Assembly (NCBI RefSeq): GCF_002214485.1
Contig: NZ_CP015102.1
Location: forward strand, 558,001 to 622,000
Length of the DNA stretch: 64,000 nucleotides
From: Thermococcus pacificus
GTDB lineage: Archaea > Methanobacteriota_B > Thermococci > Thermococcales > Thermococcaceae
Direction of reading: 5' to 3'
Below are positions 16,334 through 26,897 of this stretch, piece by piece. Position 1 is the first letter of the stretch, and every line of letters begins with the position of its first letter. Under the pieces are notes generated by a model. The model saw only the letters and a program-made list of their open reading frames with translations, was not told the origin of the DNA and searched no databases. A program made the translations under genes and the position numbers.

Positions 16334-17401
16334 ATGAGGGTTATAGGTGTTGATCCGGGCACGAAGAGCTTCGACGTCATAGGCCTCGAAGACGGGAAGA
16401 TAAAGCTTGACTTGAGTTTTCCGAGTGAAGTGGTGGCTGAGGAACCAGGGAAAATCGTGAAGGCGATAGAGGAGTTCAACGCGGACCTCATAATCGGCCC
16501 CTCGGGCTATGGAGTTCCCCTAAAGCACATAAGCGAGCTGACTGAAAGAGACCGATTCGAGATGACCTTGGTGAGAGAGGACGAGCTGAAGGAGATACCC
16601 GTCCTCATCGGCCTCCAGAAGATGGTATCGGAGATGGCCGAGAAGGGAATGAACGTCTGGTTCATACCTGGCGTCATCCACCTTCCAACTGTCCCCGAGT
16701 GGAGGAAGTACAACAAGATCGACATGGGAACCGCTGACAAGATGGCCATAACCGTTCTCGGGATCTACGACCAGGCAAAGAGGCTCGGAATCGAGTATAA
16801 AGATGTCTCCTTCGTCCTCCTGGAGGTCGGCTTCGGATACAACTACGCCGGAGCGGTTAAGGGCGGGAAGATAGTAGATGGAATAGGCGGAACTATTTTC
16901 CCGGGCCCGGCATACGTGAACAGCGGCGCCCTCGATGGCGAGGTTGCTTACCTTCTAAGAGAAATCAAGAAGTGGCACCTGTTCTGGGGCGGTGCAACTG
17001 TTATAGCGGCCAATGAAATCCTCCCGCCCGAGGAGTTCGCCAGGAGGCTCGACGAAGAACCCTTCGCCAGGGCCTGGGAGGCCATGAAGGACGGCTTCCT
17101 AAAAGCCGTTGCGAGTGAACTGGCCGTTGTGAGGGAAGCAAAGGAGATAATCCTATCCGGAAGGCTCATGCGCATAGACGAGCTCAGGGAGGACGTTGAG
17201 GACCTCTTTGAGGAGCACTTTGGTCTTCCAATGGTGAGGCAGAGGGGCCTTGAGGGCATGGCAAAGGAGGCCGCCCAGGGGAGCGCGATAATAGCGGACG
17301 GCCTTGCCGGCGGGGAGTTTAAGGAACTCGTCGAGCACGTCGAGATAAAGAAGAGCCGCGGTAGCGTTCTCGACTACGTTAAGTTCCCGCTGGAGGTTTA
17401 A
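16334..17401 (+). CDS. DUF1464 family protein, ASKHA-fold kinase-like
   Basis: 355 residues. The opening MRVIGVDPGTKSFDVIGLED is a phosphate-1 motif of the acetate/sugar kinase-Hsc70-actin superfamily, and LLEVGFGYNYAGAVKGGKIVDGIGGT resembles the second phosphate/adenosine region. The family is archaeal and predicted to be a butyrate-kinase-like phosphotransferase; substrate unknown. No membrane segment. ATG 16334 is preferred over GTG 16325 because the GGTGG SD covers the latter. A TATA-like CTTTTATATCCC lies about 35 nt upstream. Confidence 0.85.
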   Translation: MRVIGVDPGTKSFDVIGLEDGKIKLDLSFPSEVVAEEPGKIVKAIEEFNADLIIGPSGYGVPLKHISELTERDRFEMTLVREDELKEIPVLIGLQKMVSEMAEKGMNVWFIPGVIHLPTVPEWRKYNKIDMGTADKMAITVLGIYDQAKRLGIEYKDVSFVLLEVGFGYNYAGAVKGGKIVDGIGGTIFPGPAYVNSGALDGEVAYLLREIKKWHLFWGGATVIAANEILPPEEFARRLDEEPFARAWEAMKDGFLKAVASELAVVREAKEIILSGRLMRIDELREDVEDLFEEHFGLPMVRQRGLEGMAKEAAQGSAIIADGLAGGEFKELVEHVEIKKSRGSVLDYVKFPLEV

Positions 17402-17405
17402 TCCC

Positions 17406-17993
17406 TCAGAGCTTTTCTATTTCCTCCTCAAACCTCTTCAGCTTCCCCTTGAAGCGCCTCAACTGGGCATTAGCGAGGTTCACAATTCTCTTAATGTATT
17501 CCTCGCTCACCCAGGGCTCTCCGTTCTCTCCCAAAGGGACGTCCATCCTCTCGGTAGAGCGTATCTCAACGAGGAGCTTCTTGTGGCTCACGCTCTTGAT
17601 GTTGCTGTACTTGAAGCCGAGGCCTATCGCGAGGTTGAGAAGCTTTACCGCGTCTTCCATGGTTCTAGCCGCGACATGGAGGATGGGACTCCTCACAAGA
17701 AACCACAGCTGACCGGAGCGGTGCTTTCTGATGGCCTCAAGAACTTCCTCAACCGTTACTTCTCTGTGCCACTTGCCGAGCCAGACCGAGTTCACCTTGT
17801 CGCCGAAGTGGGGCATCTCCATGACCGAAATCCTTCCGGAGCAGGAGCTTGTGGTGAAGTAGTTATCGAGGGCGTTGATCTTCTCAAGGAGGGGGATTAT
17901 ATCATGATCTACTTTATCCTCAGCCAGAGCTTTCCTGAGGCCTTCCATAGCCATTGCCTTCTGCTCTTCGAAGTTTTTCTCGTAGAGGAACAT
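17406..17993 (-). CDS. taw3: Wyosine tRNA(Phe) methyltransferase Taw3/TYW3
   Basis: 195 residues of the TYW3 family, full length. Conserved elements: FTTSSCSGRISV (Ser/Cys-rich SAM site), LGKWHREVT, QLWFLVRSPILHVAARTMEDA and GFKYSNIKSVSHKKLLVEIRSTERMDVPLG. The enzyme N4-methylates 7-aminocarboxypropyl-demethylwyosine at position 37 of tRNA-Phe. Taw1, which makes the tricyclic base, is also in this window (57.8 kb). The ATG follows GGGTGTGAGGG. It is 3 nt downstream of the helicase gene and shares its operon. Confidence 0.93.
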   Translation of the reverse strand: MFLYEKNFEEQKAMAMEGLRKALAEDKVDHDIIPLLEKINALDNYFTTSSCSGRISVMEMPHFGDKVNSVWLGKWHREVTVEEVLEAIRKHRSGQLWFLVRSPILHVAARTMEDAVKLLNLAIGLGFKYSNIKSVSHKKLLVEIRSTERMDVPLGENGEPWVSEEYIKRIVNLANAQLRRFKGKLKRFEEEIEKL

Positions 17994-17996
17994 CCC

Positions 17997-19979
17997 TCAC
18001 ACCCCCAACTCATTAGCCCCAATCACTGTTTCCCTCTCCCTCACGAACTCAAACAACCGCCTGTAAGTTGGGTGGGCGCTTAAAGTCGAGGAGTCGCCTA
18101 TCAGGATCAGCTTCCTCTTCGCCCTCGTCAGCGAGACGTTCAAGCGCCTCAGGTCCTTTAGGAAGCCTATCTCACCCCTCTCGTTTGAGCGGACGAAGGA
18201 GAGAACAATGACCTCCTTCTCCCTTCCCTGGTAGCCGTCCACGGTCTTTACTTCGATTTCCTCTGGCAGGAGCGAGCTTATTAAATCCCTCTGGTCGTCG
18301 TAGGGAGTGATAACGCCGATCCACTCCGGTTTAACACCAATCCGAAGGAGTTTCTCGACGGTTTCTTTAACCAGCTTCGCCTCAAGGGGGTTCTCCCTAC
18401 TGTCGCTCCCGCGCCTCTGCCTCTCGAAGCGGTCGTCTCTCTTTGAGGTGTCGATGAAAACCAGCACGTTCCGGGGTTCCAGCACCTCATCCCAGGAGTT
18501 ACCGAACGCGGGGCTTTTAACCCCGAGGTCTGCTAGGGTTATGCACCTGACGCTCTCGTCGGCGATAATCCTCCCGTCGTAGAACTCCCTGCTTGGGAAC
18601 TCCATGAGGCGTTCGTTCATCCTGTACTGGACGGTGAGCATGGCGCTCTTGTTTGGATGGCGCTCGATAAGGCCCTCGAAGAGCGTTTTGCTCAGCTCTT
18701 TAGCTTTCTCGCTCAGTATCGTCGGCGGAAGCTGTTTGTGGTCTCCGGCAAGGACAAAGCGCTTAGCACGGTTTATGGGTATCAGGACGCTGGGTATCGT
18801 TGCCTGCGTCGCCTCATCTATAACCGCGACGTCGTATTCGGCGTAGTTCACGACGTCGAGGCCCGCTGAAGAATTCGTGGTCAGCACGACGTCGGCGTTC
18901 TCTATTATCTCACGGGCTATCCTCTCTTCGAGTTTTCTTGCGTCGTCGAAGGCCTTCTGGGCGAGTTTGTTCAGCTTTATCCAGTTGGCCATCTCGCGGA
19001 TGAGCTTCGCAGGGACGCCCCGGGTTCCCCTCCTTCTCCGCGAAAGGGCCAGGATTTCTAGGTCGGTCAGCCCCCTCCGGTACTTCGGCAGGGGCTTCGT
19101 GTAGGTGTCCCTCTTCTCCGCCAGGGCCTGACCCGTGAGCCAGAGCTCCCTCAGCTCGCCATAGAGTTCGTGCTGGGTTATCAGGTAGGCGAGGGTCGTT
19201 TCGTGGAGATTTTTTGACACCCTGCTCGGGTGCCCCACGCGGACGACCTTAATGCCAGAGCCGGCGAGCCTCTCGACAAGGTTGTCAACTGCAACGTTGC
19301 TCTCCGCAGTTGCGAGAACCCTGTTGCCCCTCTCGACCTCCTGCCTTATCAGCTCGACAAGGGTTCTCGTCTTCCCGGTGCCGAATGGCCCGTGGATCAG
19401 GAAGAAGTCTGGGCTACTGAGGGCCCTCGACACAGCTTCTTTCTGGCTGGCGTTCAAACTCCTGTCAAAGGGACTGAAGCTTACCGGTTCGCCCGCCTCT
19501 GGTTCTCTCAGGCCCAGATAAAGCTCCAGCGCTTTTCTACCGCTATCCCTCAGGTTGTCCAGGTTCTCAATCCAGCGCTTGAACGTTATGTCGTTGGCGT
19601 AAAGGTCAACTCTAACGCCCTTGAGCGCCCACTCCGGAACGGTTTCGAGGGCAACCGTGATGAAGCGCTTCCCCTTCTCGACGACCGTCCCAACCAAGTC
19701 GCTCTTCAGGGGGTCGCGTTTGCTGATTACAACCAGGTCACCAACGCTTATCTCGGTCTTAATCTCCCTATCGCGACCGTATCTCACCAGAAAATAGCCG
19801 AGCTCCTCACCGACGATTTTGCCGTTTAAGCCTAAAATCGCCCTCCCGACCTTCTCCCTCTCGCGCCCGGAGAGGCGCTTCATCTCTAACCTCATCGCCT
19901 CTATCTCGGCCTTCCGCTCGAGCTCGACGAGTTCTTTTAAGCGGGATACGAACTTCATAAGGGTTTCGTTTTCACTCAT
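17997..19979 (-). CDS. IGHMBP2-type superfamily 1 helicase
   Basis: 660 residues. An N-terminal beta-barrel/OB-like region (about 40-140) precedes SF1B motor domains: Walker A GPFGTGKTRTLVE (motif I), motif Ia ATAESNVAVDNLVERL, Walker B VIDEATQAT, motif III GDHKQLPPTI, motif IV VQYRMNERLM, motif V TVDGYQGREKEVI and motif VI LNVSLTRAKRKLI. This is the Upf1/DNA2-like family called IGHMBP2 in archaea, a 5'-3' ATP-dependent DNA/RNA helicase thought to act in repair or translation. Start ATG 19979 follows GGGAGGA. All catalytic motifs look intact. Confidence 0.93.
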   Translation of the reverse strand: MSENETLMKFVSRLKELVELERKAEIEAMRLEMKRLSGREREKVGRAILGLNGKIVGEELGYFLVRYGRDREIKTEISVGDLVVISKRDPLKSDLVGTVVEKGKRFITVALETVPEWALKGVRVDLYANDITFKRWIENLDNLRDSGRKALELYLGLREPEAGEPVSFSPFDRSLNASQKEAVSRALSSPDFFLIHGPFGTGKTRTLVELIRQEVERGNRVLATAESNVAVDNLVERLAGSGIKVVRVGHPSRVSKNLHETTLAYLITQHELYGELRELWLTGQALAEKRDTYTKPLPKYRRGLTDLEILALSRRRRGTRGVPAKLIREMANWIKLNKLAQKAFDDARKLEERIAREIIENADVVLTTNSSAGLDVVNYAEYDVAVIDEATQATIPSVLIPINRAKRFVLAGDHKQLPPTILSEKAKELSKTLFEGLIERHPNKSAMLTVQYRMNERLMEFPSREFYDGRIIADESVRCITLADLGVKSPAFGNSWDEVLEPRNVLVFIDTSKRDDRFERQRRGSDSRENPLEAKLVKETVEKLLRIGVKPEWIGVITPYDDQRDLISSLLPEEIEVKTVDGYQGREKEVIVLSFVRSNERGEIGFLKDLRRLNVSLTRAKRKLILIGDSSTLSAHPTYRRLFEFVRERETVIGANELGV

Positions 19980-20114
19980 TTTTCCTCCCGGTGAGCGGGA
20001 AGAAAAGGTGCTTAAAAGGTTGAGGGTGGTCAGACCATGCGAGTGTCCTCACCGTTCGGACGAAACTTCCCTCATCATCCCTGGAAGAATAGGGAAAGGG
20101 GGTTAAAAAGGTAG

Positions 20115-20444
20115 CTAATACAGGAGAGCCAGCAACTCCCTATGGAACGACTTTAAGGCCTTCCAGTGGGCTTCACTGATTTCCCCGCTCCACGAGACAC
20201 GCCTGTAAAAGTGCTCAAGCTCGTCGAGCAGGTACTCCATGTACTCCCTGCGCTGCTTCTCCAACGAAACGCCGTTCTCAAGGAGCTTGCCCCTCAGAAA
20301 CGGCATCACTTCCGACGACCGACCGAGGGCCGCCCAGAAAAGACCTTCCTTCAGGATTTCATACAGCAACTCGTCAAAACCAAAGCTCTCAACGCTCTCA
20401 GCGGAGGGTTTGGCCCTCCCCCCTTGGAATCCTTGATACTGCAT
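20115..20444 (-). CDS. Hypothetical protein
   Basis: 109 residues, not recognised. From about residue 20 on it is helical and charged (FDELLYEILKEGLFWAALGR, EYMEYLLDELEHFYRRVSW), with no motif. The first 20 or so residues (QYQGFQGGRAKPSA) look unlike the rest. In another frame, an SD GGTGGTTCC with ATG GAT GCA begins four bases earlier, and a frameshift at the GGGGGG run near 20420 would join it to this body, so the N-terminus may be damaged. AT-rich DNA without a gene lies upstream (20445-20576). Confidence 0.5.
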   Translation of the reverse strand: MQYQGFQGGRAKPSAESVESFGFDELLYEILKEGLFWAALGRSSEVMPFLRGKLLENGVSLEKQRREYMEYLLDELEHFYRRVSWSGEISEAHWKALKSFHRELLALLY

Positions 20445-20576
20445 CCATTGGAACCACCGTCTTTAGAATGCACATCTCCTATATCAGTTTTTTGTAATTT
20501 CTTCTGTACATATGACAAAAATGTGGAAAAATTCGGAAGATTCTTGAACAATCTACCCAAATCGAGTCTATTTTCG

Positions 20577-20654
20577 TCACGCAGCCAAGGCCAGGACAGC
20601 AATGACGGCCAGTATTGGGGCCGCGTATGAGAGGATTATCGCGAGCTTCCTCAT
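20577..20654 (-). CDS. Small single-span membrane peptide
   Basis: 25 codons: MRKLAIILSYAAPILAVIAV followed by LALAA, a basic start and one hydrophobic helix. A GGTGATACC SD lies directly before the ATG and a TATA-like CTTTTAAACAA lies about 35 nt upstream, so the expression signals are better than chance. Function unknown; could be a micro-membrane protein or a toxin-like peptide. Confidence 0.55.
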   Translation of the reverse strand: MRKLAIILSYAAPILAVIAVLALAA

Positions 20655-20812
20655 GGTATCACCGTGCACGGAGGTATACATTTGTTTAAAAGCTTTACGT
20701 TTGTAAAAGGCCTGAAAATCAAGCCCCGGGTTCGTTATCCTGTCTGGCTTTTTACTCAGGGTTCGAGACCCGCCGTGGAAACCCTTAAAAACCCTTAACA
20801 GGCCCAAGTTAA

Positions 20813-22294
<1,482 letters not shown>

Positions 22295-22337
22295 AAAAGC
22301 GTTTAAGCTCTCCCTCCTCTTTTCTCCCGGTGGTGAG

Positions 22338-23738
22338 ATGACATCCGTTGGGATTATCGGAGATGGCGCGGCGGGTTTGACCGCCGCTGTGGCACTCGCG
22401 AGGCGCGGGTTCGATGTCACGGTCATCGGGAGGGGCTTCAAGAACACCAACTCCTACCTCGCCCAGGCTGGAATAGCGCTGCCGATCCTCGACGGTGATT
22501 CACTCAGGGCGCATTTCATAGATACAGTCAGGGCCGGCAAGTACCTCAACGACGAAGAGGTTGTCTGGAACGTCTTGGGTAAGGCAACTGAGGTCTACGA
22601 CTTCCTCTCGTCAATAGGCCTTGAGTTCGAGACCAATGAGACCGAGGGAGGTCACTCCTTCCACAGGGTTTTCACGATAAGGAACGAGACCGGAAAGCAC
22701 ATGGCAAAGCTGCTTTTCATGGCCGCCAGGGAAGCCGGGGTCAACTTCGTCGAGGGCTTTGCAGAAGAGCTGGCAGTTAGAGAGGGAAGGACGTACGGTG
22801 TTTTTCTCGACGGGGAGATTCTGAAGTTCGACGCCACTGTCATAGCCACCGGCGGCTTCGCCGGACTCTTCAAATACACTGCCGGCTCGCCACTGGCTAT
22901 AGGCCTTCTCATAGGCGATGGGGTGATGAAAGGGGCCCCCGCCAGAGACCTGGAATTCGTTCAGTTTCATCCGACGGGCTATCTCGGGAAGGACGGGGTT
23001 AAGCTCATCAGCGAGGCCGTCCGCGGTGCCGGGGCAAAGCTCGTGACTGAAGACGGGGAGCGGTTCGTCAACGAGCTCTCCACGAGGGACATCGTGGCGA
23101 GGGCGATATACATGCAGATGCAGAACGGAAAGCGGGTCTACCTCGATACCCGCTCGATAGAGGACTTCAAGAAGCGCTTCCCCCAGATATACGCCTTCCT
23201 CAGAAAGGACGGCATAGACCCTTCGAAGGACCTCATCCCCGTAGCTCCCATAGCACACTACACGATAGGAGGCATAGCGGTCGACCTCTGGTATCGCACG
23301 AACGTTAAGGGACTCTACGCGATTGGGGAGGCAGCAAGCAATGGCTTCCACGGGGCGAACAGGCTGGCCAGCAACTCGCTCCTCGAGTGCATAGTTTCAG
23401 GCTTAGAGGTGGCCAGGATGATAGTGAGGGAAAAACCCAGGCTCGGGGAGGTTCCGGAGGTTCCTTACACCTTCGACTCCCTCGGGGATATAAACTCCCT
23501 TAGGGAACTCCTATGGGAGCACGTTGGAATCGTAAGAACTGCCGAGGGGTTGAAAGCAGGCCTTGAGAAGCTGGAGGGGATAGAGGCCGACGAAAGATTG
23601 AAGCTCCTCGCCAGAGGCGTCCTTGAGTGCGCCTTAGCCAGGGAGGAGAGCAGGGGTGCGCACTACCGCGAGGACTTCCTGGTTATGCGGAAGGAATTCG
23701 AGAGGCCAAGCTTCTTCGATGGTGGCTGCCGCCTCTGA
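22338..23738 (+). CDS. nadB: L-aspartate oxidase
   Basis: 466 residues, a little shorter than bacterial NadB. The Rossmann FAD motif is GIIGDGAAGLTAAVALARRG; others are SYLAQAGIA, VIATGGFAG, EFVQFHPTGY (active-site region), LSTRDIVARAI, the catalytic HYTIGGIAVD and the FAD-binding end GEAASNGFHGANRLASNSLLE. It oxidises L-aspartate to iminoaspartate, the first step of NAD synthesis. ATG follows GGTGGTGAG. With nadA and nadC downstream it forms a de novo NAD cluster. The short C-terminal helical domain is expected for the archaeal form. Confidence 0.95.
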   Translation: MTSVGIIGDGAAGLTAAVALARRGFDVTVIGRGFKNTNSYLAQAGIALPILDGDSLRAHFIDTVRAGKYLNDEEVVWNVLGKATEVYDFLSSIGLEFETNETEGGHSFHRVFTIRNETGKHMAKLLFMAAREAGVNFVEGFAEELAVREGRTYGVFLDGEILKFDATVIATGGFAGLFKYTAGSPLAIGLLIGDGVMKGAPARDLEFVQFHPTGYLGKDGVKLISEAVRGAGAKLVTEDGERFVNELSTRDIVARAIYMQMQNGKRVYLDTRSIEDFKKRFPQIYAFLRKDGIDPSKDLIPVAPIAHYTIGGIAVDLWYRTNVKGLYAIGEAASNGFHGANRLASNSLLECIVSGLEVARMIVREKPRLGEVPEVPYTFDSLGDINSLRELLWEHVGIVRTAEGLKAGLEKLEGIEADERLKLLARGVLECALAREESRGAHYREDFLVMRKEFERPSFFDGGCRL

Positions 23739-23788
23739 GCCCAAAGGTTTAAATCTCCATCGAACCATTACAACACCCGGTGAAACGA

Positions 23789-24976
23789 GTGGAGGTTCTT
23801 TACCTAGTGCTCTCCTTCGCGGTCGTCATAGCTCTCATCTGGCTCAAGATCAACATAGGGCTGTCGATATTCGCCGGCTCGCTGGTTCTGGCCTTCCTCT
23901 TTGGCATGAGCCCGCCGGAGATAGCCGTCGCCCTCTACCGCTCGGCGACCTCCTGGGAGACCCTTAGGTTAGTCCTCATAATAGCTTCGATAATGGGGAT
24001 GACATCGGTCGTCTCTCAGATAGGCTACCTCAAGGACATGGAGAGGGCGGCGTCCGAACTGTTCCCGAAGGCCAAGTATTCCCTCGCCATGCTCCCAGCG
24101 CTAATAGGCCTGATGCCCATGCCTGCAGGAGCCCTCGTCTCGGCCCCGATGATAGAGCCTGTGGCAGGGAGGTTCGAGATGGACCCATCTGACAAAACGC
24201 TCGTGAACTACTGGTTCCGGCACGTGTGGGAACACTCGTGGCCCATGTACCAGGCTATAGTCATAGCTTCCGCCATAGTTGGTCTCTCCATAAGGGAGAT
24301 AAGCACCAAGATGTTCCCGCTCACGGTTCTTATGGCCCTCATCGGCTACCTCATTTTCATCCGCCCACTCCCGGATGAGGGAAGCGGTAGTGGGAACCGT
24401 TGGGCGGGCTTCTGGCTCCTCCTGAAGAGCACCTACCCTATACTGGTCATAATCCTAATCTCCATCGTTCTGGGAATTGACATGGTCTACGGTGCGCTCC
24501 TCGGCTTTCTCTCCGCCCTCCTCCCGAACATTAAGCGGGTGAACGTGAGGGAGGTCGCCACCCATGCCCTGCAGCCCAAGATAGTCTTCCTCCTTATCTC
24601 AATCATGTACTTCAAATACATCCTGGAGGCGACGGGGGCCGTGGAGGCCCTGCCGAAGGCCATGCTGGCCATGAACCTCCCCGTGATCCTCATACTAATG
24701 TTGACTCCCTTCATCGTCGGCCTAATGACAGGGATAAGCTTCGCCTACGTCGGAATGACGTTCCCCTTACTCCTGCCCTTCTTCAAGAGCTTTGACGCCA
24801 TTGCCCTCGCCTACCTGAGCGGCTACATGGGTATGCTCTTTAGCCCGGTTCACCTCTGCCTCGTATTCTCGGCGGAGTACTATGGGGCGGAACTCAGGCG
24901 GGTCTACCTGAAGCTCCTTGCTCCCGCCGCGGCCCTCTTCGTCCTCGGGCTCACCTACATATTTTTCGTGCTTTGA
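23789..24976 (+). CDS. DUF401 family membrane protein, putative transporter
   Basis: About 395 residues with ten or so hydrophobic segments. The [16 protein letters not shown] re-entrant-type motif and the late [13 protein letters not shown]-like stretch (read as [20 protein letters not shown]) are typical of DUF401, a family in the ion-transporter superfamily with mirrored halves. It lies between nadB and nadA in the same direction, so it may move a pathway compound (aspartate, quinolinate or nicotinate); this is only inferred from position. A TATA-like GGTTTAAATC is about 40 nt upstream. I prefer GTG 23789 after CGGTGAA to GTG 23780. Confidence 0.8.
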   Translation: MEVLYLVLSFAVVIALIWLKINIGLSIFAGSLVLAFLFGMSPPEIAVALYRSATSWETLRLVLIIASIMGMTSVVSQIGYLKDMERAASELFPKAKYSLAMLPALIGLMPMPAGALVSAPMIEPVAGRFEMDPSDKTLVNYWFRHVWEHSWPMYQAIVIASAIVGLSIREISTKMFPLTVLMALIGYLIFIRPLPDEGSGSGNRWAGFWLLLKSTYPILVIILISIVLGIDMVYGALLGFLSALLPNIKRVNVREVATHALQPKIVFLLISIMYFKYILEATGAVEALPKAMLAMNLPVILILMLTPFIVGLMTGISFAYVGMTFPLLLPFFKSFDAIALAYLSGYMGMLFSPVHLCLVFSAEYYGAELRRVYLKLLAPAAALFVLGLTYIFFVL

Positions 24977-24981
24977 ACAAG

Positions 24982-24990
24982 CTTTTATAC
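24982..24990 (+). promoter_or_regulatory. TATA box of nadA-nadC
   Basis: CTTTTATAC follows the DUF401 stop and lies about 40 nt before the nadA ATG, so nadA-nadC can be transcribed separately from nadB. Confidence 0.6.
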
Positions 24991-25020
24991 CCCCAGCATA
25001 GCGTATCACAGGTGAGAGAC

Positions 25021-25929
25021 ATGGACGTGGACGGGCTGATCGATGAAATTATCAGGCTTAAGGAGGAGCGCAACGCCATAATCATGGCCCACAACTATCA
25101 GCTGCCGGAGATACAGGACATAGCGGACTTCCTGGGGGACAGCCTCGAGCTCGCGAGGAAAGCGGTGAACGTTGATGCAGAAGTCATAGTTTTCGCGGGC
25201 GTTGACTTCATGGCCGAGACGGCTAAAATCCTCAATCCAGAAAAGACTGTCCTTCTCCCGACGAGGAGGGCCACGTGCGCGATGGCCAACATGCTCAAAC
25301 CAGAGCACATAATCGAGGCGAAGAAGAGATATCCCGACGCCCCAGTTGTTCTTTACGTCAACAGCTCGGCCGAGTGCAAGGCCCTCGCGGACGTTACGGT
25401 AACCTCAGCCAACGCCGCCAAAATCGTCGGAAAGCTCGACTCGGACGTGGTTATCTTCGGCCCCGACAACAACCTCGCCCACTACGTGGCGAAGAGGACG
25501 GGCAAGACCATAATACCCATCCCCGAGGGCGGCCACTGCTACGTCCACAGGAGGTTCACCCTCGAGGACGTCGAGCGCGCGAGGAAGCTATATCCCAACG
25601 CCAAGTTGATGGTTCACCCGGAGTGCAACCCGGAGGTGCAGGAGGCGGCTGATCTCATCGTCTCAACCGGCGGGATGATAAGGCGCGCCCCGGAGTGGAA
25701 CGAGTGGGTTGTTTTCACGGAGAGGGAGATGGTCTACAGGTTGAGCAAGCTCTATCCGGACATCAAGTTCCACCCTGCGAGAGAAGACGCCACCTGCATC
25801 GGGATGAAGGCGATAACGCTGAACCACATCTACGAGTCGCTCCGCGATATGAAGTACGAGGTTGAGGTGCCCAAAGAGATAGCGGAGAAGGCGAGGAAGG
25901 CAATAGAGAGAATGCTGGAGATGAGCTGA
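25021..25929 (+). CDS. nadA: Quinolinate synthase A
   Basis: 302 residues, full length for NadA. It condenses iminoaspartate with dihydroxyacetone phosphate to quinolinate, using a [4Fe-4S] cluster. Three conserved Cys are visible: [24 protein letters not shown] and [14 protein letters not shown]. Other conserved parts are [55 protein letters not shown] and [15 protein letters not shown] 25021 after GGTGAGAGAC is the start; the longer frame from TTG 24973 overlaps the previous stop and the TATA box. nadC follows with 1 nt between them. Confidence 0.96.
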   Translation: MDVDGLIDEIIRLKEERNAIIMAHNYQLPEIQDIADFLGDSLELARKAVNVDAEVIVFAGVDFMAETAKILNPEKTVLLPTRRATCAMANMLKPEHIIEAKKRYPDAPVVLYVNSSAECKALADVTVTSANAAKIVGKLDSDVVIFGPDNNLAHYVAKRTGKTIIPIPEGGHCYVHRRFTLEDVERARKLYPNAKLMVHPECNPEVQEAADLIVSTGGMIRRAPEWNEWVVFTEREMVYRLSKLYPDIKFHPAREDATCIGMKAITLNHIYESLRDMKYEVEVPKEIAEKARKAIERMLEMS

Positions 25930-25930
25930 T

Positions 25931-26764
25931 ATGGTCCCGCTCGACTATCTCCTCAGGTTCATTGAGGAGGATGCACCTTTCGGCGACGTCACGAGTGAGG
26001 CAGTCATCCCGGAGGGAACAAAAGCGAAGGCCGTTATCATAGCAAAGCAGGAAGGGGTTATAGCGGGCGTTGAGGAAGCTAAAGCCCTATTCGAGCACTT
26101 CGGCGTTAAGGTGGAGGTCAGGAAGCGCGACGGAGAAGAAGTGGGAAAAGGAGACGTCATCCTCAACCTTGAGGGAGACGCGAGGGCGATTCTCCTCGTC
26201 GAGAGAACCGCATTAAACGTCATGGGCAGGATGAGCGGCATCGCAACGGAGGTCAGAAGGCTCGTCGAGAGGGTTAGAGCCGTCAATCCAAAGGTCAGAA
26301 TAGCGGGGACCAGAAAGACCCTCCTAAAGCCGATAGACAAGAGAGCGCTCCTCATCGGCGGCGGCGAGCCTCACCGCTTCTCGCTGAGCGACGCGATACT
26401 CATAAAGGACAACCACCTTGCCTTAGTTCCGCTTGAGGAAGCGATAAGGCGCGCGAAGGAGTTCAGCGTTTACAAGGTCGTCGAGGTTGAGGTTGAGAGC
26501 CTTGAGGACGCGGTTGAGGCCGCTAAAGCTGGAGCAGACGTTGTGATGCTCGACAACATGACGCCGGAGGAGATAGGGGAGGCAATAGAGGCTTTAAAGA
26601 GGGAAGGCCTCAGAGATAGGATCAAAATCGAGGTCTCCGGGGGAATAACGCCCGAAAATATAGCTGAATACGCGAAGCTCGACATCGACGTCATAAGCCT
26701 CGGCTACCTCACCCATTCCGTCAGAAACTTTGACGTCAGCCTCGAAATTATTGGGAGGGCCTAA
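25931..26764 (+). CDS. nadC: Nicotinate-nucleotide pyrophosphorylase (quinolinate phosphoribosyltransferase)
   Basis: 277 residues. The N-terminal alpha/beta sandwich starts [57 protein letters not shown], the Lys in [31 protein letters not shown] and [15 protein letters not shown] line the half-barrel active site. It makes NaMN from quinolinate and PRPP. Last gene of the nad group, almost touching nadA. Confidence 0.96.
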   Translation: MVPLDYLLRFIEEDAPFGDVTSEAVIPEGTKAKAVIIAKQEGVIAGVEEAKALFEHFGVKVEVRKRDGEEVGKGDVILNLEGDARAILLVERTALNVMGRMSGIATEVRRLVERVRAVNPKVRIAGTRKTLLKPIDKRALLIGGGEPHRFSLSDAILIKDNHLALVPLEEAIRRAKEFSVYKVVEVEVESLEDAVEAAKAGADVVMLDNMTPEEIGEAIEALKREGLRDRIKIEVSGGITPENIAEYAKLDIDVISLGYLTHSVRNFDVSLEIIGRA

Positions 26765-26837
26765 TCAAAGCCCTTTTTGTCTTCCTCTTCATTTTTCGAG
26801 GCTTTTTCTGAAACTTACGGGAACTTTCACGGCAACC

Positions 26838-26885
26838 TTTATATTCAAGTTTTTCCTTGATATGAATTGCAAGTCAAAACTTGAA
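26838..26885 (+). promoter_or_regulatory. pdxS promoter with 10-bp inverted repeat
   Basis: A TATA-like CTTTATATTC is at about 26837-26846. TTCAAGTTTT (26844-26853) and AAAACTTGAA (26876-26885) are exact reverse complements 22 nt apart. One arm touches the TATA box and the other the expected leader, just before the SD GGTGG. The placement suits an operator for a dimeric repressor. Confidence 0.6.
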
Positions 26886-26897
26886 AAGGTGGTTGAG

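Noticed and set aside
26730-26897. Extended N-terminus of pdxS
   Set aside because: Runs through the end of nadC and the pdxS promoter; conserved PdxS starts at 26898 after an SD.
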